A stretch of DNA of 64,000 nt from CAJQQK01 sp963696075 (lineage in GTDB: Bacteria; Pseudomonadota; Alphaproteobacteria; Rhizobiales; Hyphomicrobiaceae), in the NCBI GenBank assembly GCA_963696075.1, contig CAVOJD010000029.1, positions 682,001-746,000 on the forward strand, in the 5' to 3' direction. The notes beneath the pieces are model-generated. The model was not told the DNA's origin and searched no databases. It saw only the letters and a list, made by a program, of their open reading frames with translations. Both the position numbers and the translations under genes were made by a program. Of this stretch, positions 8,184 to 17,894 are shown in pieces. The first letter of the stretch is position 1, and each line of letters starts with the position of its first letter.

Positions 8184-9884
8184 ATGAGCGAACACACTCC
8201 CGCCGACAACCAGCCGGACGCAGACGCCCCGGCCAATTTCATCCGTGACATCGTGCGCGAGGATCTCGCGGCCGGTCGCGTGAGCGAGGTCGTGACGCGC
8301 TTTCCCCCAGAGCCGAACGGCTACCTCCATATCGGCCATGCCAAATCGATCGCGCTCAACTTCGGGCTCGCCGCCGAGTTCGGCGGGCGCTGCAATCTGC
8401 GCCTGGACGACACCAACCCCCTCAAGGAAGAAGACGAATACATCGACGCGATCCAGGAAGATGTGACGTGGCTGGGCTACGAATGGGCTGGTGAAACGCG
8501 CTTTGCCTCGGACTATTTCGAGCAACTCTATGCCTGGGCCGAGCACCTGATCGAAGCGGGCAAGGCCTACGTCGACGACCTCGGCGCCGAAGACATGCGC
8601 AAATACCGCGGCACGCTCACCGAGCCGGGCCGCAACAGCCCGTTCCGGGATCGCACGGTGGCCGAAAACCTTGACCTCTTTCGACGCATGCGGGCGGGCG
8701 AGTTCGCCAACGGCGCCAAGACGCTGCGCGCGAAGATCGACATGGCATCGGGCAACATCAATCTGCGCGATCCCGTCCTCTACCGCGTGCTGCATGCCGC
8801 CCACCCGCGCACCGGCGACACCTGGTGCATCTATCCGACCTATGACTACGCCCACGGCCAGTCGGATGCGATCGAGGGCGTCACGCACTCCGTGTGCACC
8901 TTGGAATTCGCCGATCACCGGCCGCTCTACGACTGGTTCATCGACAATCTTCCCGTGCCAGCTAAGCCCCGCCAGTACGAGTTTGCCCGTCTCAATCTCA
9001 CGCATACGGTGCTCTCGAAGCGCAAGCTGATGCAACTCGTCAACGATGGCGTCGTGAGCGGCTGGGACGACCCGCGCATGCCGACCATCTCCGGCCTGCG
9101 CCGGCGTGGCATCCCGCCCGGCGCCGTGCGCGAGTTCGCCCGCCGCATCGGGGTGGCGCGCGCTGACAGCGTCGTCGAGTACGGCATGCTGGAGTTTTGT
9201 ACGCGCGAACTGCTGAACCGTATCGCGCCGCGCCGCATGGCCGTCCTCGACCCATTGAAGGTGGTGATCGAGAACTACCCCGAAGGCGAAACGGAATTTC
9301 TCGACGCGATCAACAATCCCGAAGACGAAGCCGCCGGCTCGCGCCAGGTGCCGTTCTCGCGCGAGATCCTGATTGAACGCGACGACTTCATGGAAGACCC
9401 GCCCAAGAAATTCTTCCGCCTCGGCCCCGGCCGCGAGGTGCGCCTGCGCTATGCCTATTATGTGACCTGCACCGACGTCATCAAGGATGCCGATGGCCGG
9501 ATCGTCGAACTGCGATGCACCTATGATCCAGCAACCAGGGGCGGGGATTCACCCGACGGGCGCAAGGTCCGCGGCACGCTGCACTGGGTCTGCGCAACAA
9601 ATAGCGTCACGGCTGAGGTGCGCCGCTTTGAGCACCTCTTCGAGAGCGCCAATCCGGGGGGCGAAGAGGATCTCATCGCAGCCCTCAATCCCAACTCGAT
9701 GACGGTCATCGAAGACGCCCGCGTCGAGCCGGCGTTGGCCGCCGACGATATCGGCACGCAGGTGCAATTCGAGCGCCTCGGCTATTTCTCGGTCGACCGC
9801 GACTCGACCCCCGACCGCCGCGTCTTCAACGAGATCGTTTCGCTCAAGGATACGTGGAAGAAGATGCAGGGCGGCAAACGCTGA
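8184..9884 (+). CDS. glnS: Glutaminyl-tRNA synthetase
   Basis: A 566-residue class Ic aminoacyl-tRNA synthetase. It has RFPPEPNGYLHIGHAKSIAL (HIGH motif at about 50), LRLDDTNPLKEEDEYIDAI, THSVCTLEFADHRPLYDW and the second ATP motif VLSKRKL at about 276. The pattern FADHRPLYDWF and the VLSKRKL form assign it to GlnRS rather than GluRS. The C-terminal anticodon-binding beta-barrels are present (LRCTYDPATRGGDSPDGRKV, HWVCATNSV). It charges tRNA-Gln directly. Most alphaproteobacteria instead use GatCAB amidation of Glu-tRNA-Gln, so its presence is notable. Confidence 0.93.
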   Translation: MSEHTPADNQPDADAPANFIRDIVREDLAAGRVSEVVTRFPPEPNGYLHIGHAKSIALNFGLAAEFGGRCNLRLDDTNPLKEEDEYIDAIQEDVTWLGYEWAGETRFASDYFEQLYAWAEHLIEAGKAYVDDLGAEDMRKYRGTLTEPGRNSPFRDRTVAENLDLFRRMRAGEFANGAKTLRAKIDMASGNINLRDPVLYRVLHAAHPRTGDTWCIYPTYDYAHGQSDAIEGVTHSVCTLEFADHRPLYDWFIDNLPVPAKPRQYEFARLNLTHTVLSKRKLMQLVNDGVVSGWDDPRMPTISGLRRRGIPPGAVREFARRIGVARADSVVEYGMLEFCTRELLNRIAPRRMAVLDPLKVVIENYPEGETEFLDAINNPEDEAAGSRQVPFSREILIERDDFMEDPPKKFFRLGPGREVRLRYAYYVTCTDVIKDADGRIVELRCTYDPATRGGDSPDGRKVRGTLHWVCATNSVTAEVRRFEHLFESANPGGEEDLIAALNPNSMTVIEDARVEPALAADDIGTQVQFERLGYFSVDRDSTPDRRVFNEIVSLKDTWKKMQGGKR

Positions 9885-9944
9885 ACGCGCGCGGCATCCT
9901 GACAAAGCTGAAGGCTCACACAAGCGCACAGCGCTGACACGGGC

Positions 9945-10997
9945 CTATCGCACCGGTGATAGCTTGTTCTGGCTCTGCTCGGTGGGCGGCCGCTCGGCCG
10001 GTGGCAGCGACGAGGTCGCCGGGCCGCCAGCCGCTGTCTGGGGAATGTATTCGCTCGCCTTGCACGAACAGCCGGCCACGAACTCCTTGCGATACCGGAA
10101 TGCGGAGTTCAGCACCGAATAAGGCTGTTGCGTGCGCCGCGACATCATCTGGTCGACCGAACCACCGGGGTTCTGGTGGAAGTAAAGCTCCGTCGGCGCC
10201 GCACAGCGTTGCTGGCAGGCGTCGGCATCGCGGTCGAAGTGCGTCGGCAAGGTCGAGAAGCTGACCGGGAAATAATAGCCATCGCACAGCCGCACGCACA
10301 GTGTCCGGTAGGTCGCGAATGGCAACCCGCCGAAGGTGTTGCCGCGGCCCTGATAGCCGTCGCTCTCGCTGTCCTGCCAGAAATTCGTGAACGGATCGCG
10401 CCGCCGCGCCATCTGCTCGTACTGGGCCCCGCATCGGTTGCGGGCGAGTGCACGGATGATCTCGTCCTGCCGGTCCTGCGCCTGGCCCGGCGTCATATTG
10501 TTGAGTTCCGTCGAGACTTCTTCAACGCGCCGTTCCGCCCGGCGAAAATCCGTGTCCAGCCGGCGGCAGTTCTGCGATGGCCTCAGGCTGCGCGTGAACA
10601 GGAACGTTTCATAGCACTGACGCCGCTCGAGTTCGCGTTCAGCCCGCCGCATCTGGCGTTGAGCGGCACGCAGTTCGTTCTCGAGATTGGCGCGCACCTG
10701 GCCCGAACTCGACTGGCGCTGGGCATCTTGGGCAAGGCGCTGCTCCAGTTGCAGGCAGATTGAGCCGCTCTGCCCCCCATAGGCCGGCCCGGTTGGCTGG
10801 CCCCACGCCTGTCCCTGGGACTGCGGAGGTGGCGCGGGCTGGCGCTGCGGCGGTGGCCGGCGCACGGGTTCCTCGCGCGTCGTCCACGGCAGCCAGCTTT
10901 GCGCGAGCGACGGCGTCGCCCCGCCGACGGCGGCAAGGACGGTGATGGCAGCAAGACCGAAGAGGCCTGCGATAAGGACGGTTCGTTGATGAGCCAC
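9945..10997 (-). CDS. DUF2865 domain-containing exported protein
   Basis: A 350-residue protein with an N-terminal hydrophobic signal (VLIAGLFGLAAITVLAAVGG ending near ATPSLAQ). A Pro/Gln-rich stretch (about 40-75) and a long charged helix (about 85-190, QMRRAERELERRQCYETFLF) follow. The DUF2865 core holds the most conserved cysteines, YRTLCVRLCDGYYFPVSFST and DADACQQRCAAPTELYFH, then FRYRKEFVAGCSCKASEY. Restricted largely to Hyphomicrobiales, with no known function. Probably a periplasmic or envelope protein stabilised by disulfides. Its 3' end faces glnS. Confidence 0.8.
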   Translation of the reverse strand: MAHQRTVLIAGLFGLAAITVLAAVGGATPSLAQSWLPWTTREEPVRRPPPQRQPAPPPQSQGQAWGQPTGPAYGGQSGSICLQLEQRLAQDAQRQSSSGQVRANLENELRAAQRQMRRAERELERRQCYETFLFTRSLRPSQNCRRLDTDFRRAERRVEEVSTELNNMTPGQAQDRQDEIIRALARNRCGAQYEQMARRRDPFTNFWQDSESDGYQGRGNTFGGLPFATYRTLCVRLCDGYYFPVSFSTLPTHFDRDADACQQRCAAPTELYFHQNPGGSVDQMMSRRTQQPYSVLNSAFRYRKEFVAGCSCKASEYIPQTAAGGPATSSLPPAERPPTEQSQNKLSPVR

Positions 10998-11339
10998 CGG
11001 TTCCCTTGTGCATACGGCCGGCCTGAACGCATGTGACCGGCAGGGTCAGCGCTAGGCGGCGAATGAAGCGCAAATAGGGCACGCGGCGAACCGCCATGAC
11101 CCAGGTGCAAGACGCAGTCCGCGCGTTGATCGCGCCCCGTACCACGATGCTGACGATGCTTGACGCCGGCCGCCCAATCGTCTTAACAGGCGATGATGAC
11201 GCACCGCGCGACGATAGCAACGATCTGCCCCTGTGGTATTTCGATTACCAGCATATAAGAACCGGCTGGCGCGCGCTTTCTTTTGATTTTCCACAAGCGG
11301 ATGAGCGAGAGCCGGGCCAACAGGCAGGAGGGCTCCCAC
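10998..11339. other. Divergent intergenic region, DUF2865 gene / cysS
   Basis: About 340 bases separating divergent genes. No convincing coding frame is seen on either strand. A weak promoter-like pair, TTGACG at 11160-11165 and TTAACA at 11183-11188 with 17 bases between, points toward cysS. A good Shine-Dalgarno site, AGGAGGG, lies just before the GTG start of cysS at 11340. Confidence 0.4.
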
Positions 11340-13003
11340 GTGAGCACAGCCGACAGCGACCGGCCCGCGACGGCCCCGATTCGTCTCTACAACTCGCTCC
11401 GCCGCGAGAAGGTGGCGCTCGCACCGATCGATCCGGCAAACGTGCGCATGTACGTGTGCGGCCCAACCGTCTACGACTTCGCCCATATCGGCAACGCGCG
11501 GCCGATCATCGTCTTCGACGTGCTTTTCCGACTGCTGCGCCATCGCTACGGCGCTGATCACGTCACGTACGTGCGCAACATCACCGACGTCGACGACAAG
11601 ATCAACGCCCGCGCCGCCGAAGAATACCCAGGCCTGCCCCTGAACGAGGCCATTGCCAAGGTCACCGCCAAGACGACGGCGCAGTTTCACGAGGACATCG
11701 CAGCCCTCGGCGTGCTCGAGCCGACCGTCGAGCCGCGCTGCACGGGCCACATCGCGGAAATGATCGCGATGATCGACACCCTCGAATCCAAGGGCTACGC
11801 CTACGCCGCCGAGGGCCACGTCCTGCTCGATACAACCCAGGTGCCGGATTATGGCCAGCTCTCCGGGCGCTCCCTCGATGAGATGATCGCCGGCGCCCGT
11901 GTCGAAGTCGCCCCCTATAAGCGCAACCCCGCCGACAGCGTGCTCTGGAAACCATCAACCGATGAACAGCCGGGTTGGGACAGCCCCTGGGGCCGCGGCC
12001 GGCCCGGATGGCACATCGAGTGCTCGGCGATGGCGGCAAAGCACTTAGGCAAAGTCTTCGACATCCACGGCGGCGGCATCGACCTCCAGTTCCCCCATCA
12101 TGAGAACGAACTGGCGCAGTCCCGCGCGGCCAACGACACCGACCGCATGGCAAGCATCTGGATGCACAACGGCTTTCTCCAGGTCGAAGGCGAGAAGATG
12201 TCGAAGTCGCTCGGGAATTTCGTGACGATTCATGAGTTGCTGGCGACGGACAAATTTGGCGGGCAGCCTTGGAAGGGCTTACCCTCCGTTTCGCGATGTT
12301 GGAGACGCATTATCGACAGCCAATCGACTGGACGGTCCGACGAATTGCGCGAGCGTGACGCAGAATTGGAGCGTTGGGCCACCGAGCTCGACGACGTTAT
12401 CAACAGCGCGTGGAGATGAGCAGGCACACATGAGCTAGTGCCAGCCCTTCGGCGGGCCTCATCGAGCGCTTATGTGACGATCTGAACACCCCTCCGCCGT
12501 TGCTTATCTGCGCGAAAAATTCCGCAATACTTCGAAGCGAAAGCGCTGAGGCGACAGATGCAGATTCATCGACGACTGCGAGTTCCTCGGGCTACTGACG
12601 GACGACAAGCTTGGGGCCTTCGCAAAGCGTTGTGACTGGCGAAAAAGGTGCATCGCTAGAATACATGGCTGAGGCTGAAAAACTCAAAACCTATGATGTG
12701 AACGACAATACCACTGGGACTTGATCAGCTACTACTGACGCCTCGAGAGCATGGAGCACGTATCGGTTGAGATTCGAGCATGGAGGGGCGGTCCACTTTA
12801 AACCAGCTGCAGGCGGAGAAAGTAAGTTCGAGACTGAAATCAACGCCGCCATCGCAGCCCGCCTCGCCGCCCGCGCCGCGAAAGACTTCGCAACCTCCGA
12901 CCGCATCCGCGATGAACTGGCGGCCAAGGGCATTCTGCTCAAGGACGGTAAGAACTCTGAAACCGGCGAAGCGATAACGACTTGGGAGATCAAACGAAGT
13001 TGA
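11340..13003 (+). pseudogene. cysS: Cysteinyl-tRNA synthetase, 3' third broken by several frame breaks
   Basis: Starts at GTG 11340 after AGGAGGG. The first 310 codons are intact: YVCGPTVYDFAHIGNARP (HIGH-type motif and zinc Cys), GWHIECSAM, the zinc-binding FPHHENELAQS, and GEKMSKSLGNF (about 284). After about 12285 the reading frame changes repeatedly. RFAMLETHYRQPIDWTVRRI is in frame 2, DAELERWATELDDV in frame 0, PSAGLIERLCDDLNTP in frame 2, and VAYLREKFR then FIDDCEFLGLLTDD in frame 1. Finally ARAAKDFATSDRIRDELAAK returns in frame at 12767-13003. The middle (12500-12790) is poorer in GC and about 90 bases longer than expected. Adjacent to cimA as in related genomes. Either true decay or sequence error. 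Confidence 0.75.
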
Positions 13004-13229
13004 CGTCGCCGCCAACGGAGGGCGCATGTTGAGGAAATGGTCATTTATGGCTAGCGCTTCGTTAACGCCCGCCTGCCACACTGGCACCCGCCACACAATG
13101 CCACGCAATCGACGGCAAAGCCGTCGGGAAGCGACCGCGACCCGGGCCATTGGCCCGCCCCACGGAGGGCCAGGACGATGCGCAGCAGCGTCCGGTGCGG
13201 CCCGTGAGTGCAAGAGAGTAGGAAATACG

Positions 13230-14874
13230 ATGTCCGCCCCCGCCAAAGAACGCCTCTACCTGTTCGACACCACGCTCAGAGACGGCGCGCAGACGACCGG
13301 CGTCGACTTCTCCGTGGCCGACAAGATCCGGATCGCCGAGATCCTGGATCAACTGGGGATCGACTACATCGAAGGCGGCTATCCGGGCGCCAACCAGACG
13401 GATACCGAATTCTTTGCCACCGCGCCGGCCCTCAAGCACGCGACCTTCACCGCTTTCGGCATGACCAAGCGGGCGGGCCGCTCGATTTCGAATGACGCAG
13501 GCTTCCAGGAAACGCTCAGGAATTCAGCCCCCGCCGCCTGTCTCGTCGCCAAGGCGTGGGATTATCATGTCCGCGTCGCGCTCGGCACCACGAACGAGGA
13601 AAACCTCGACGGTGTCGCGCCAGTCCGTCGAAGCCCTCGTCGAAGCGGGCCGCGAAGCGATGATCGACTGCGAGCACTTCTTTGACGGCTACAAGTCGAA
13701 CCGGGACTATGCGCTCTCGATCGCGAAGGCTGCCTATGACGCAGGCGCGCGCTGGGTCGTGCTGTGCGACACCAACGGGGGCACGCTGCCGCAAGAGGTC
13801 GAGGAGATCGTCACGGATGTGTTGAGAGTGGTGCCCGGCACCCACGTCGGCATGCACGCCCACAACGACACCGAGAACGCCGTCGCCAATACCTTTGCAG
13901 CGCTCCGCGCCGGCGTGCGCCAGATCCAGGGCACGATGAACGGCATCGGTGAGCGCTGCGGCAACGCCAACCTGACATCGATCATCCCGACGCTGCTCTT
14001 GAAGTCGGCCTACGCGGATCGTTTCGAGACCGGCGTCACGCCGGAGCGCCTGATGCGCCTGACGCACGCAAGCCGCGTGCTCGATGAAATCCTGAACCGC
14101 GGTTCGAACCGCCAGGCGCCCTACGTCGGCGAAAGCGCGTTCGCGACCAAGGCCGGCATCCACGCCTCCGCGATCCTGAAAGAGCCTGAGACCTACGAAC
14201 ACGTGAAACCGGAACTCGTCGGCAACCAGCGCCGCGTCCTGGTTTCCGATCAGGCCGGCAAGTCAAACATCCTTGCTGAACTCGAACGCGTCGGCATCTC
14301 GGCCGAGAAGAACGATCATCGCATCTCAGCCCTGCTCGACGAGGTCAAGAACCGCGAAGCGCTAGGGTATGCCTACGAGGGCGCGGATGCCTCCTTCGAA
14401 TTGCTCGCCCACCGCATCCTCGGCGACGTGCCCCAGTTCTTCACTGTCGACAGCTTCCGCGTGATGGTCGAAAAGCGCCACAACGCCCTCGGCGAACTCG
14501 TCACCGTGTCGGAGGCGACCGTGAAGGTGTTCGTCGATGGTTCGGACGAGCCGCTGTGGTCGGTGGCCGAAGGCAACGGCCCCGTCAACGCGCTTGATCA
14601 GGCGCTGAGAAAAGACCTCGGCCGCTTCCAGAAGCACATCGATACGGTCGAACTGGTCGACTACAAGGTGCGCATCCTGACGGGCGGCACCGAAGCGGTC
14701 ACCCGCGTCCTGGTTGAATCGCGTGATATGGAAACCGGCGAACGCTGGGTCACCGTCGGCGTCTCAGCCAACATCGTCGACGCCAGCTTCGAGGCGCTCC
14801 TCAACTCGATCAATTTCAAACTGATGCGCGATGGCGCCAAACTGCGCGCCCGCGCAGCCGTGACCCACGCCTAG
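13230..14874 (+). CDS. cimA: Citramalate synthase, one frame break
   Basis: Condenses acetyl-CoA and pyruvate to (R)-citramalate, a threonine-independent route to 2-oxobutyrate and isoleucine. Starts ATG 13230 with LYLFDTTLRDGAQTTGVDFS, the metal-binding TLRDG signature. It continues to LGTTNEENLDGV, and the frame then shifts by one extra base at about 13614. The rest is in the next frame: VEALVEAGREAMIDCEHFFD, VGMHAHNDTENAVANTFAAL (metal-binding HAHND) and GTMNGIGERCGNANL. The C-terminal LeuA dimer domain (about 400-530) is complete. The GTGTCGCGCCAG context suggests a single-base insertion, real or sequencing. The fixed protein would be about 547 residues, normal for the family. Confidence 0.85.
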
Positions 14875-14942
14875 ATCGGGCGCGTTCTTCGTCGGCTGAT
14901 TTGGCGATGTCACCACGGCCCGGACCGCGCTTGCCCTCGACA

Positions 14943-15908
14943 TCATTTGGGTGCGTCTGGCGCCAGCAGCTGGTGGGCCGCGTCGCGCGGCTCAAGTTCG
15001 CCCGCAAGAACGGCCTCGATAATCGCGTCCGCAGCCCCATTGCTGGTCTCGCAAAGCGCGCTTCGGATCGCCTCGATCGCCTGCCGCTCGACGATGTATC
15101 GCGCGCGGCGCTGGCGCCCCGTCACCGCGGGCGCCGCCCGCCCGGCTTCCGCGGTCAGCGCCCGGATCAGCCCGGCGAGCTGTTCGACCCCCTGACCCGT
15201 CTGAGCCGACGTCTCAAGCACCTGTGGCGCGCGGCCAATCCCGGCCCTGAGCGACACGGCGGCTGCGAGCTGTTCTGCGGTTTGCCGCGCATCCGGCCGG
15301 TCAGCCTTGTTGACGACGAGGATGTCGGCGATTTCGAGCAATCCGGATTTCATGGCCTGGATACCGTCGCCGAGCCCTGGGGCCGCGATCACGACACCAA
15401 TGTCACTGACGGCGGCAATGTCGATTTCGTTCTGTCCCGTGCCGACCGTCTCGAGCAGGACGAGATCGAAGCCCGCCGCATCGAACGCATCGACCATGCG
15501 AACGGCAGCCGGCGTGAGACCGCCAAGATGTCCGGCGCTGCCGAGCGAGCGCACGAAGATGCCGTCGTCATCAATGGCGGCATCCATGCGGATGCGATCA
15601 CCGAGGATCGCGCCCCCGGAAAGCGGGCTTGAGGGGTCGACGGCAATGACACCGATGCGCAGTCCATCGGAGCGCCAGACCTTGAGAAGCGCATTCACCA
15701 GGGTCGACTTGCCCGCGCCTGGCGGCCCCGTGATGCCAACGACGCCAATGCCGGTAAGATGCGGCTTGAGGGCGGAAAGCAGCTCGGCACAGGGCGCACC
15801 GCCCGCTTCGAGGCGCGTAATGGCACGGGCAAGCGCCCGGCGCTCACCGTTGATCAGGCCCCGCACGAGGTCGGTGGTCTCCCCCGCGCGCGCCTCATCG
15901 CCCCCCAT
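14943..15908 (-). CDS. meaB: Methylmalonyl-CoA mutase-associated GTPase MeaB (ArgK family)
   Basis: A 321-residue G3E GTPase. The P-loop VVGITGPPGAGKSTLVNALL is at about 55-75, the Asp of switch I/II lies in VIAVDPSSPLSGGAILGDR, DLVLLETVGTGQNEIDIA forms switch II, and VVNKADRPDA is the NKxD base-recognition motif. It loads and protects adenosylcobalamin-dependent methylmalonyl-CoA mutase. The mutase is not in the window. Its ATG overlaps the stop codon of the upstream M48 protease (TGATG), so the two are probably translationally coupled. Confidence 0.9.
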   Translation of the reverse strand: MGGDEARAGETTDLVRGLINGERRALARAITRLEAGGAPCAELLSALKPHLTGIGVVGITGPPGAGKSTLVNALLKVWRSDGLRIGVIAVDPSSPLSGGAILGDRIRMDAAIDDDGIFVRSLGSAGHLGGLTPAAVRMVDAFDAAGFDLVLLETVGTGQNEIDIAAVSDIGVVIAAPGLGDGIQAMKSGLLEIADILVVNKADRPDARQTAEQLAAAVSLRAGIGRAPQVLETSAQTGQGVEQLAGLIRALTAEAGRAAPAVTGRQRRARYIVERQAIEAIRSALCETSNGAADAIIEAVLAGELEPRDAAHQLLAPDAPK

Positions 15909-16936
15909 CAGTACCAGACCCCGGGGAAGCGGAAGCGCGGCCGCATCCCGATGGGCCCGACCTGGACGGCGGAGATATAGGGCGCCTCCTTGATGTCGAG
16001 CTGCGGCATGTGACGGCGGTTGTCGAGCGCGCGCAGCCGCGCGACACGGTCTTCGGTCGGTGGATGCGTCCTGAGCAGGGAAGGCTGCGGCGTGCGCCGG
16101 CCGGGGACGGGAAACATCAGGTCTTCCCAGAACGCCCCGGTCTCGCGGTCAAGCAGCTGCAGCGCGGAGATCAGCCACGATGGATCGCCCGTCAACGCAG
16201 CGGCCTCGAGGTCGGCGTCATATTCACGCGTCCGCGACAACGCCAGCTGCATCAGGCTCGAGAGCGTCGGCGCGAGATAGAGAATGATAATCGCCAGCCA
16301 CGACACGTGCGCCTCGCCGTCGAGCATCAGGCTGAACAGGTTGACGGCCAGCAGAAACACAGCGGCATATGACATGCCCTGTACAAGGCGGCTTGCGATG
16401 TCGGCGATCGCCATCACGGTCAGGTCGTTATTGCGAACGTGACTGATTTCGTGCGCGAGGACACCGGCGAGCTGCTTGGTCGACAGTTTGCGCACCAACC
16501 CCTCGGTCATGCCAATGGCGGAATGTCCCGGTGATCCGGTCGCGAAAGCATTGAGGGTCAGACTCGGGATCACGAAGACTGCCGGCACGCTGCGCAATTC
16601 GGCGCGCTCGCTCAGCACTTTGACGATGTGGATCAGCTCCGGAGCCGAGCGGGCCGTGAGGCGTTCGCCGCGATAGGCCCGCATGATGAGCTCAGGCGGC
16701 GCCTGACGCGCCCCAAGAAACGTCACGCCGACCAGAGCCGCGACAAAAACCAAGCCACCAAGGCCTGAGATGAGCGTGACCGGGACGGCCAGCAGCAGGC
16801 CGATGCCGCCGAGCAGCAGGAACGTGTGCAGTTGGTTCTGCTTGCGGTGGGCGGCGCGGACGTCGGCGTCCAGGAAGTGATCTGACGCGACCGCTGCCCG
16901 GTCCGGGCCTGCGGCCGCAGGTATCGGCTGGGTCAT
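15908..16936 (-). CDS. M48-family zinc metalloprotease, HtpX-like
   Basis: A 342-residue membrane protease. Two hydrophobic segments lie at about 37-80 (FLLLGGIGLLLAVPVTLISG and the following GLVFVAALVGVTFLG). The zinc site is in LAGVLAHEISHVRNNDL (HExxH at about 165), with two more membrane segments (YAAVFLLAVNLFSLML and SWLAIIILYLAPTLSSLMQL). The third zinc ligand Glu lies in SRTREYDADLEAAALTGDP. An expected role is quality control of membrane proteins. The C-terminal 60 residues with HPPTEDRVARLRALD are typical of the family. Confidence 0.85.
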   Translation of the reverse strand: MTQPIPAAAGPDRAAVASDHFLDADVRAAHRKQNQLHTFLLLGGIGLLLAVPVTLISGLGGLVFVAALVGVTFLGARQAPPELIMRAYRGERLTARSAPELIHIVKVLSERAELRSVPAVFVIPSLTLNAFATGSPGHSAIGMTEGLVRKLSTKQLAGVLAHEISHVRNNDLTVMAIADIASRLVQGMSYAAVFLLAVNLFSLMLDGEAHVSWLAIIILYLAPTLSSLMQLALSRTREYDADLEAAALTGDPSWLISALQLLDRETGAFWEDLMFPVPGRRTPQPSLLRTHPPTEDRVARLRALDNRRHMPQLDIKEAPYISAVQVGPIGMRPRFRFPGVWY

Positions 16937-16994
16937 CGGCGCTCGCTTGGCGTAGTCTTCTTCACGGCTCGTCTCGTGTGCCCACTCATCTCAC

Positions 16995-17594
16995 TTAGAA
17001 CTTGTCGGCGATGGTGGCCTTGTCCGCTGCGTCGCGGCTCGCATCGAACGCATCCTGGATGGTCGGCAGGATCTCGTGGGCGGTGTCGACGACATGATAG
17101 CCGACTTCGAGCCCCCTTCGAATGAATTGTTGTTCGCGCATATGATCGAGCAGTTGCAGGAACGGATCCCAGAACCCGGCGATGTTGGCGATCACGACAG
17201 GCTTGCCGTGTTGGCCGAGTTGCGACCAGGTGAGCTGTTCGACGAGTTCTTCCAGCGTCCCGATGCCGCCGGGCAGTGCAACAAACGCATCCGCGCGGCG
17301 GAACATGAGCATCTTGCGCTCGTGCATGTCATCAACGACGATAAGCTCGTCGACGTCCTGGAGCATCTGCTCCTTTTCCGACAGGAACGTCGGGATGATG
17401 CCCGTCACTCGCCCGCCGGCCTTGAGCGTGGCGCGCGCCGTCTCCCCCATCAGCCCGAGCCCGCCACCACCATAGACGAGGCCAATCCCGGCCGCCGCCA
17501 GAGACGTGCCGAGCGTGCGGGCCGCCTCCGCGTAGCGCGGGTCCGTGCCGCTGCCCGAGCCGCAATAGACGCAGATGTTATCGAGTTTCGCCAA
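16995..17594 (-). CDS. LOG family protein (TIGR00730)
   Basis: A 199-residue Rossmann-fold protein of the LOG family, which hydrolyses cytokinin riboside 5'-monophosphate or other nucleotide monophosphates to base plus ribose 5-phosphate. Seen are ICVYCGSGSGTDPRY at the N-terminus, GLVYGGGGLGLMGETARATL, and the signature HERKMLMFRRADAFVALPGG followed by IGTLEELVEQLTW. Lengths of 180-200 residues are normal. The natural bacterial substrate is often simply AMP. It is transcribed away from the LysM-protein gene. Confidence 0.88.
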   Translation of the reverse strand: MAKLDNICVYCGSGSGTDPRYAEAARTLGTSLAAAGIGLVYGGGGLGLMGETARATLKAGGRVTGIIPTFLSEKEQMLQDVDELIVVDDMHERKMLMFRRADAFVALPGGIGTLEELVEQLTWSQLGQHGKPVVIANIAGFWDPFLQLLDHMREQQFIRRGLEVGYHVVDTAHEILPTIQDAFDASRDAADKATIADKF

Positions 17595-17894
17595 GGTTCA
17601 TGTCCTCGATTGAATATTGTATGTCGCTGCCGGGAAGTCGGCCGCCCGAGCCATAGCATGACTATATAAGAGCATAAGCGCTTCAACGCAGGTTTTAGCC
17701 GCTGTTGTGCCCGCCCCCAATGGCCGGCTCCGATCTGGCCGCGCCCCCGACAGGATGAAACCCAACCAGATCACGGCGCTATGACGAAATTGGCGCACCT
17801 CACAACAAACTGCCGTCATTACTGGGCGGATGCCAAAACACGTGCTAAGTGATCGTTACCAATAGCGAAATTAAGTGTCGGGTTAGTCGTCGTT
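17595..17894. other. Divergent intergenic region, LOG gene / LysM-protein gene
   Basis: Three hundred bases between divergent genes. No coding frame is supported. The 17800-17895 half is clearly lower in GC than its surroundings, as expected for promoter DNA of the LysM-protein gene, but no confident -35/-10 pair can be picked by eye. Confidence 0.35.
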
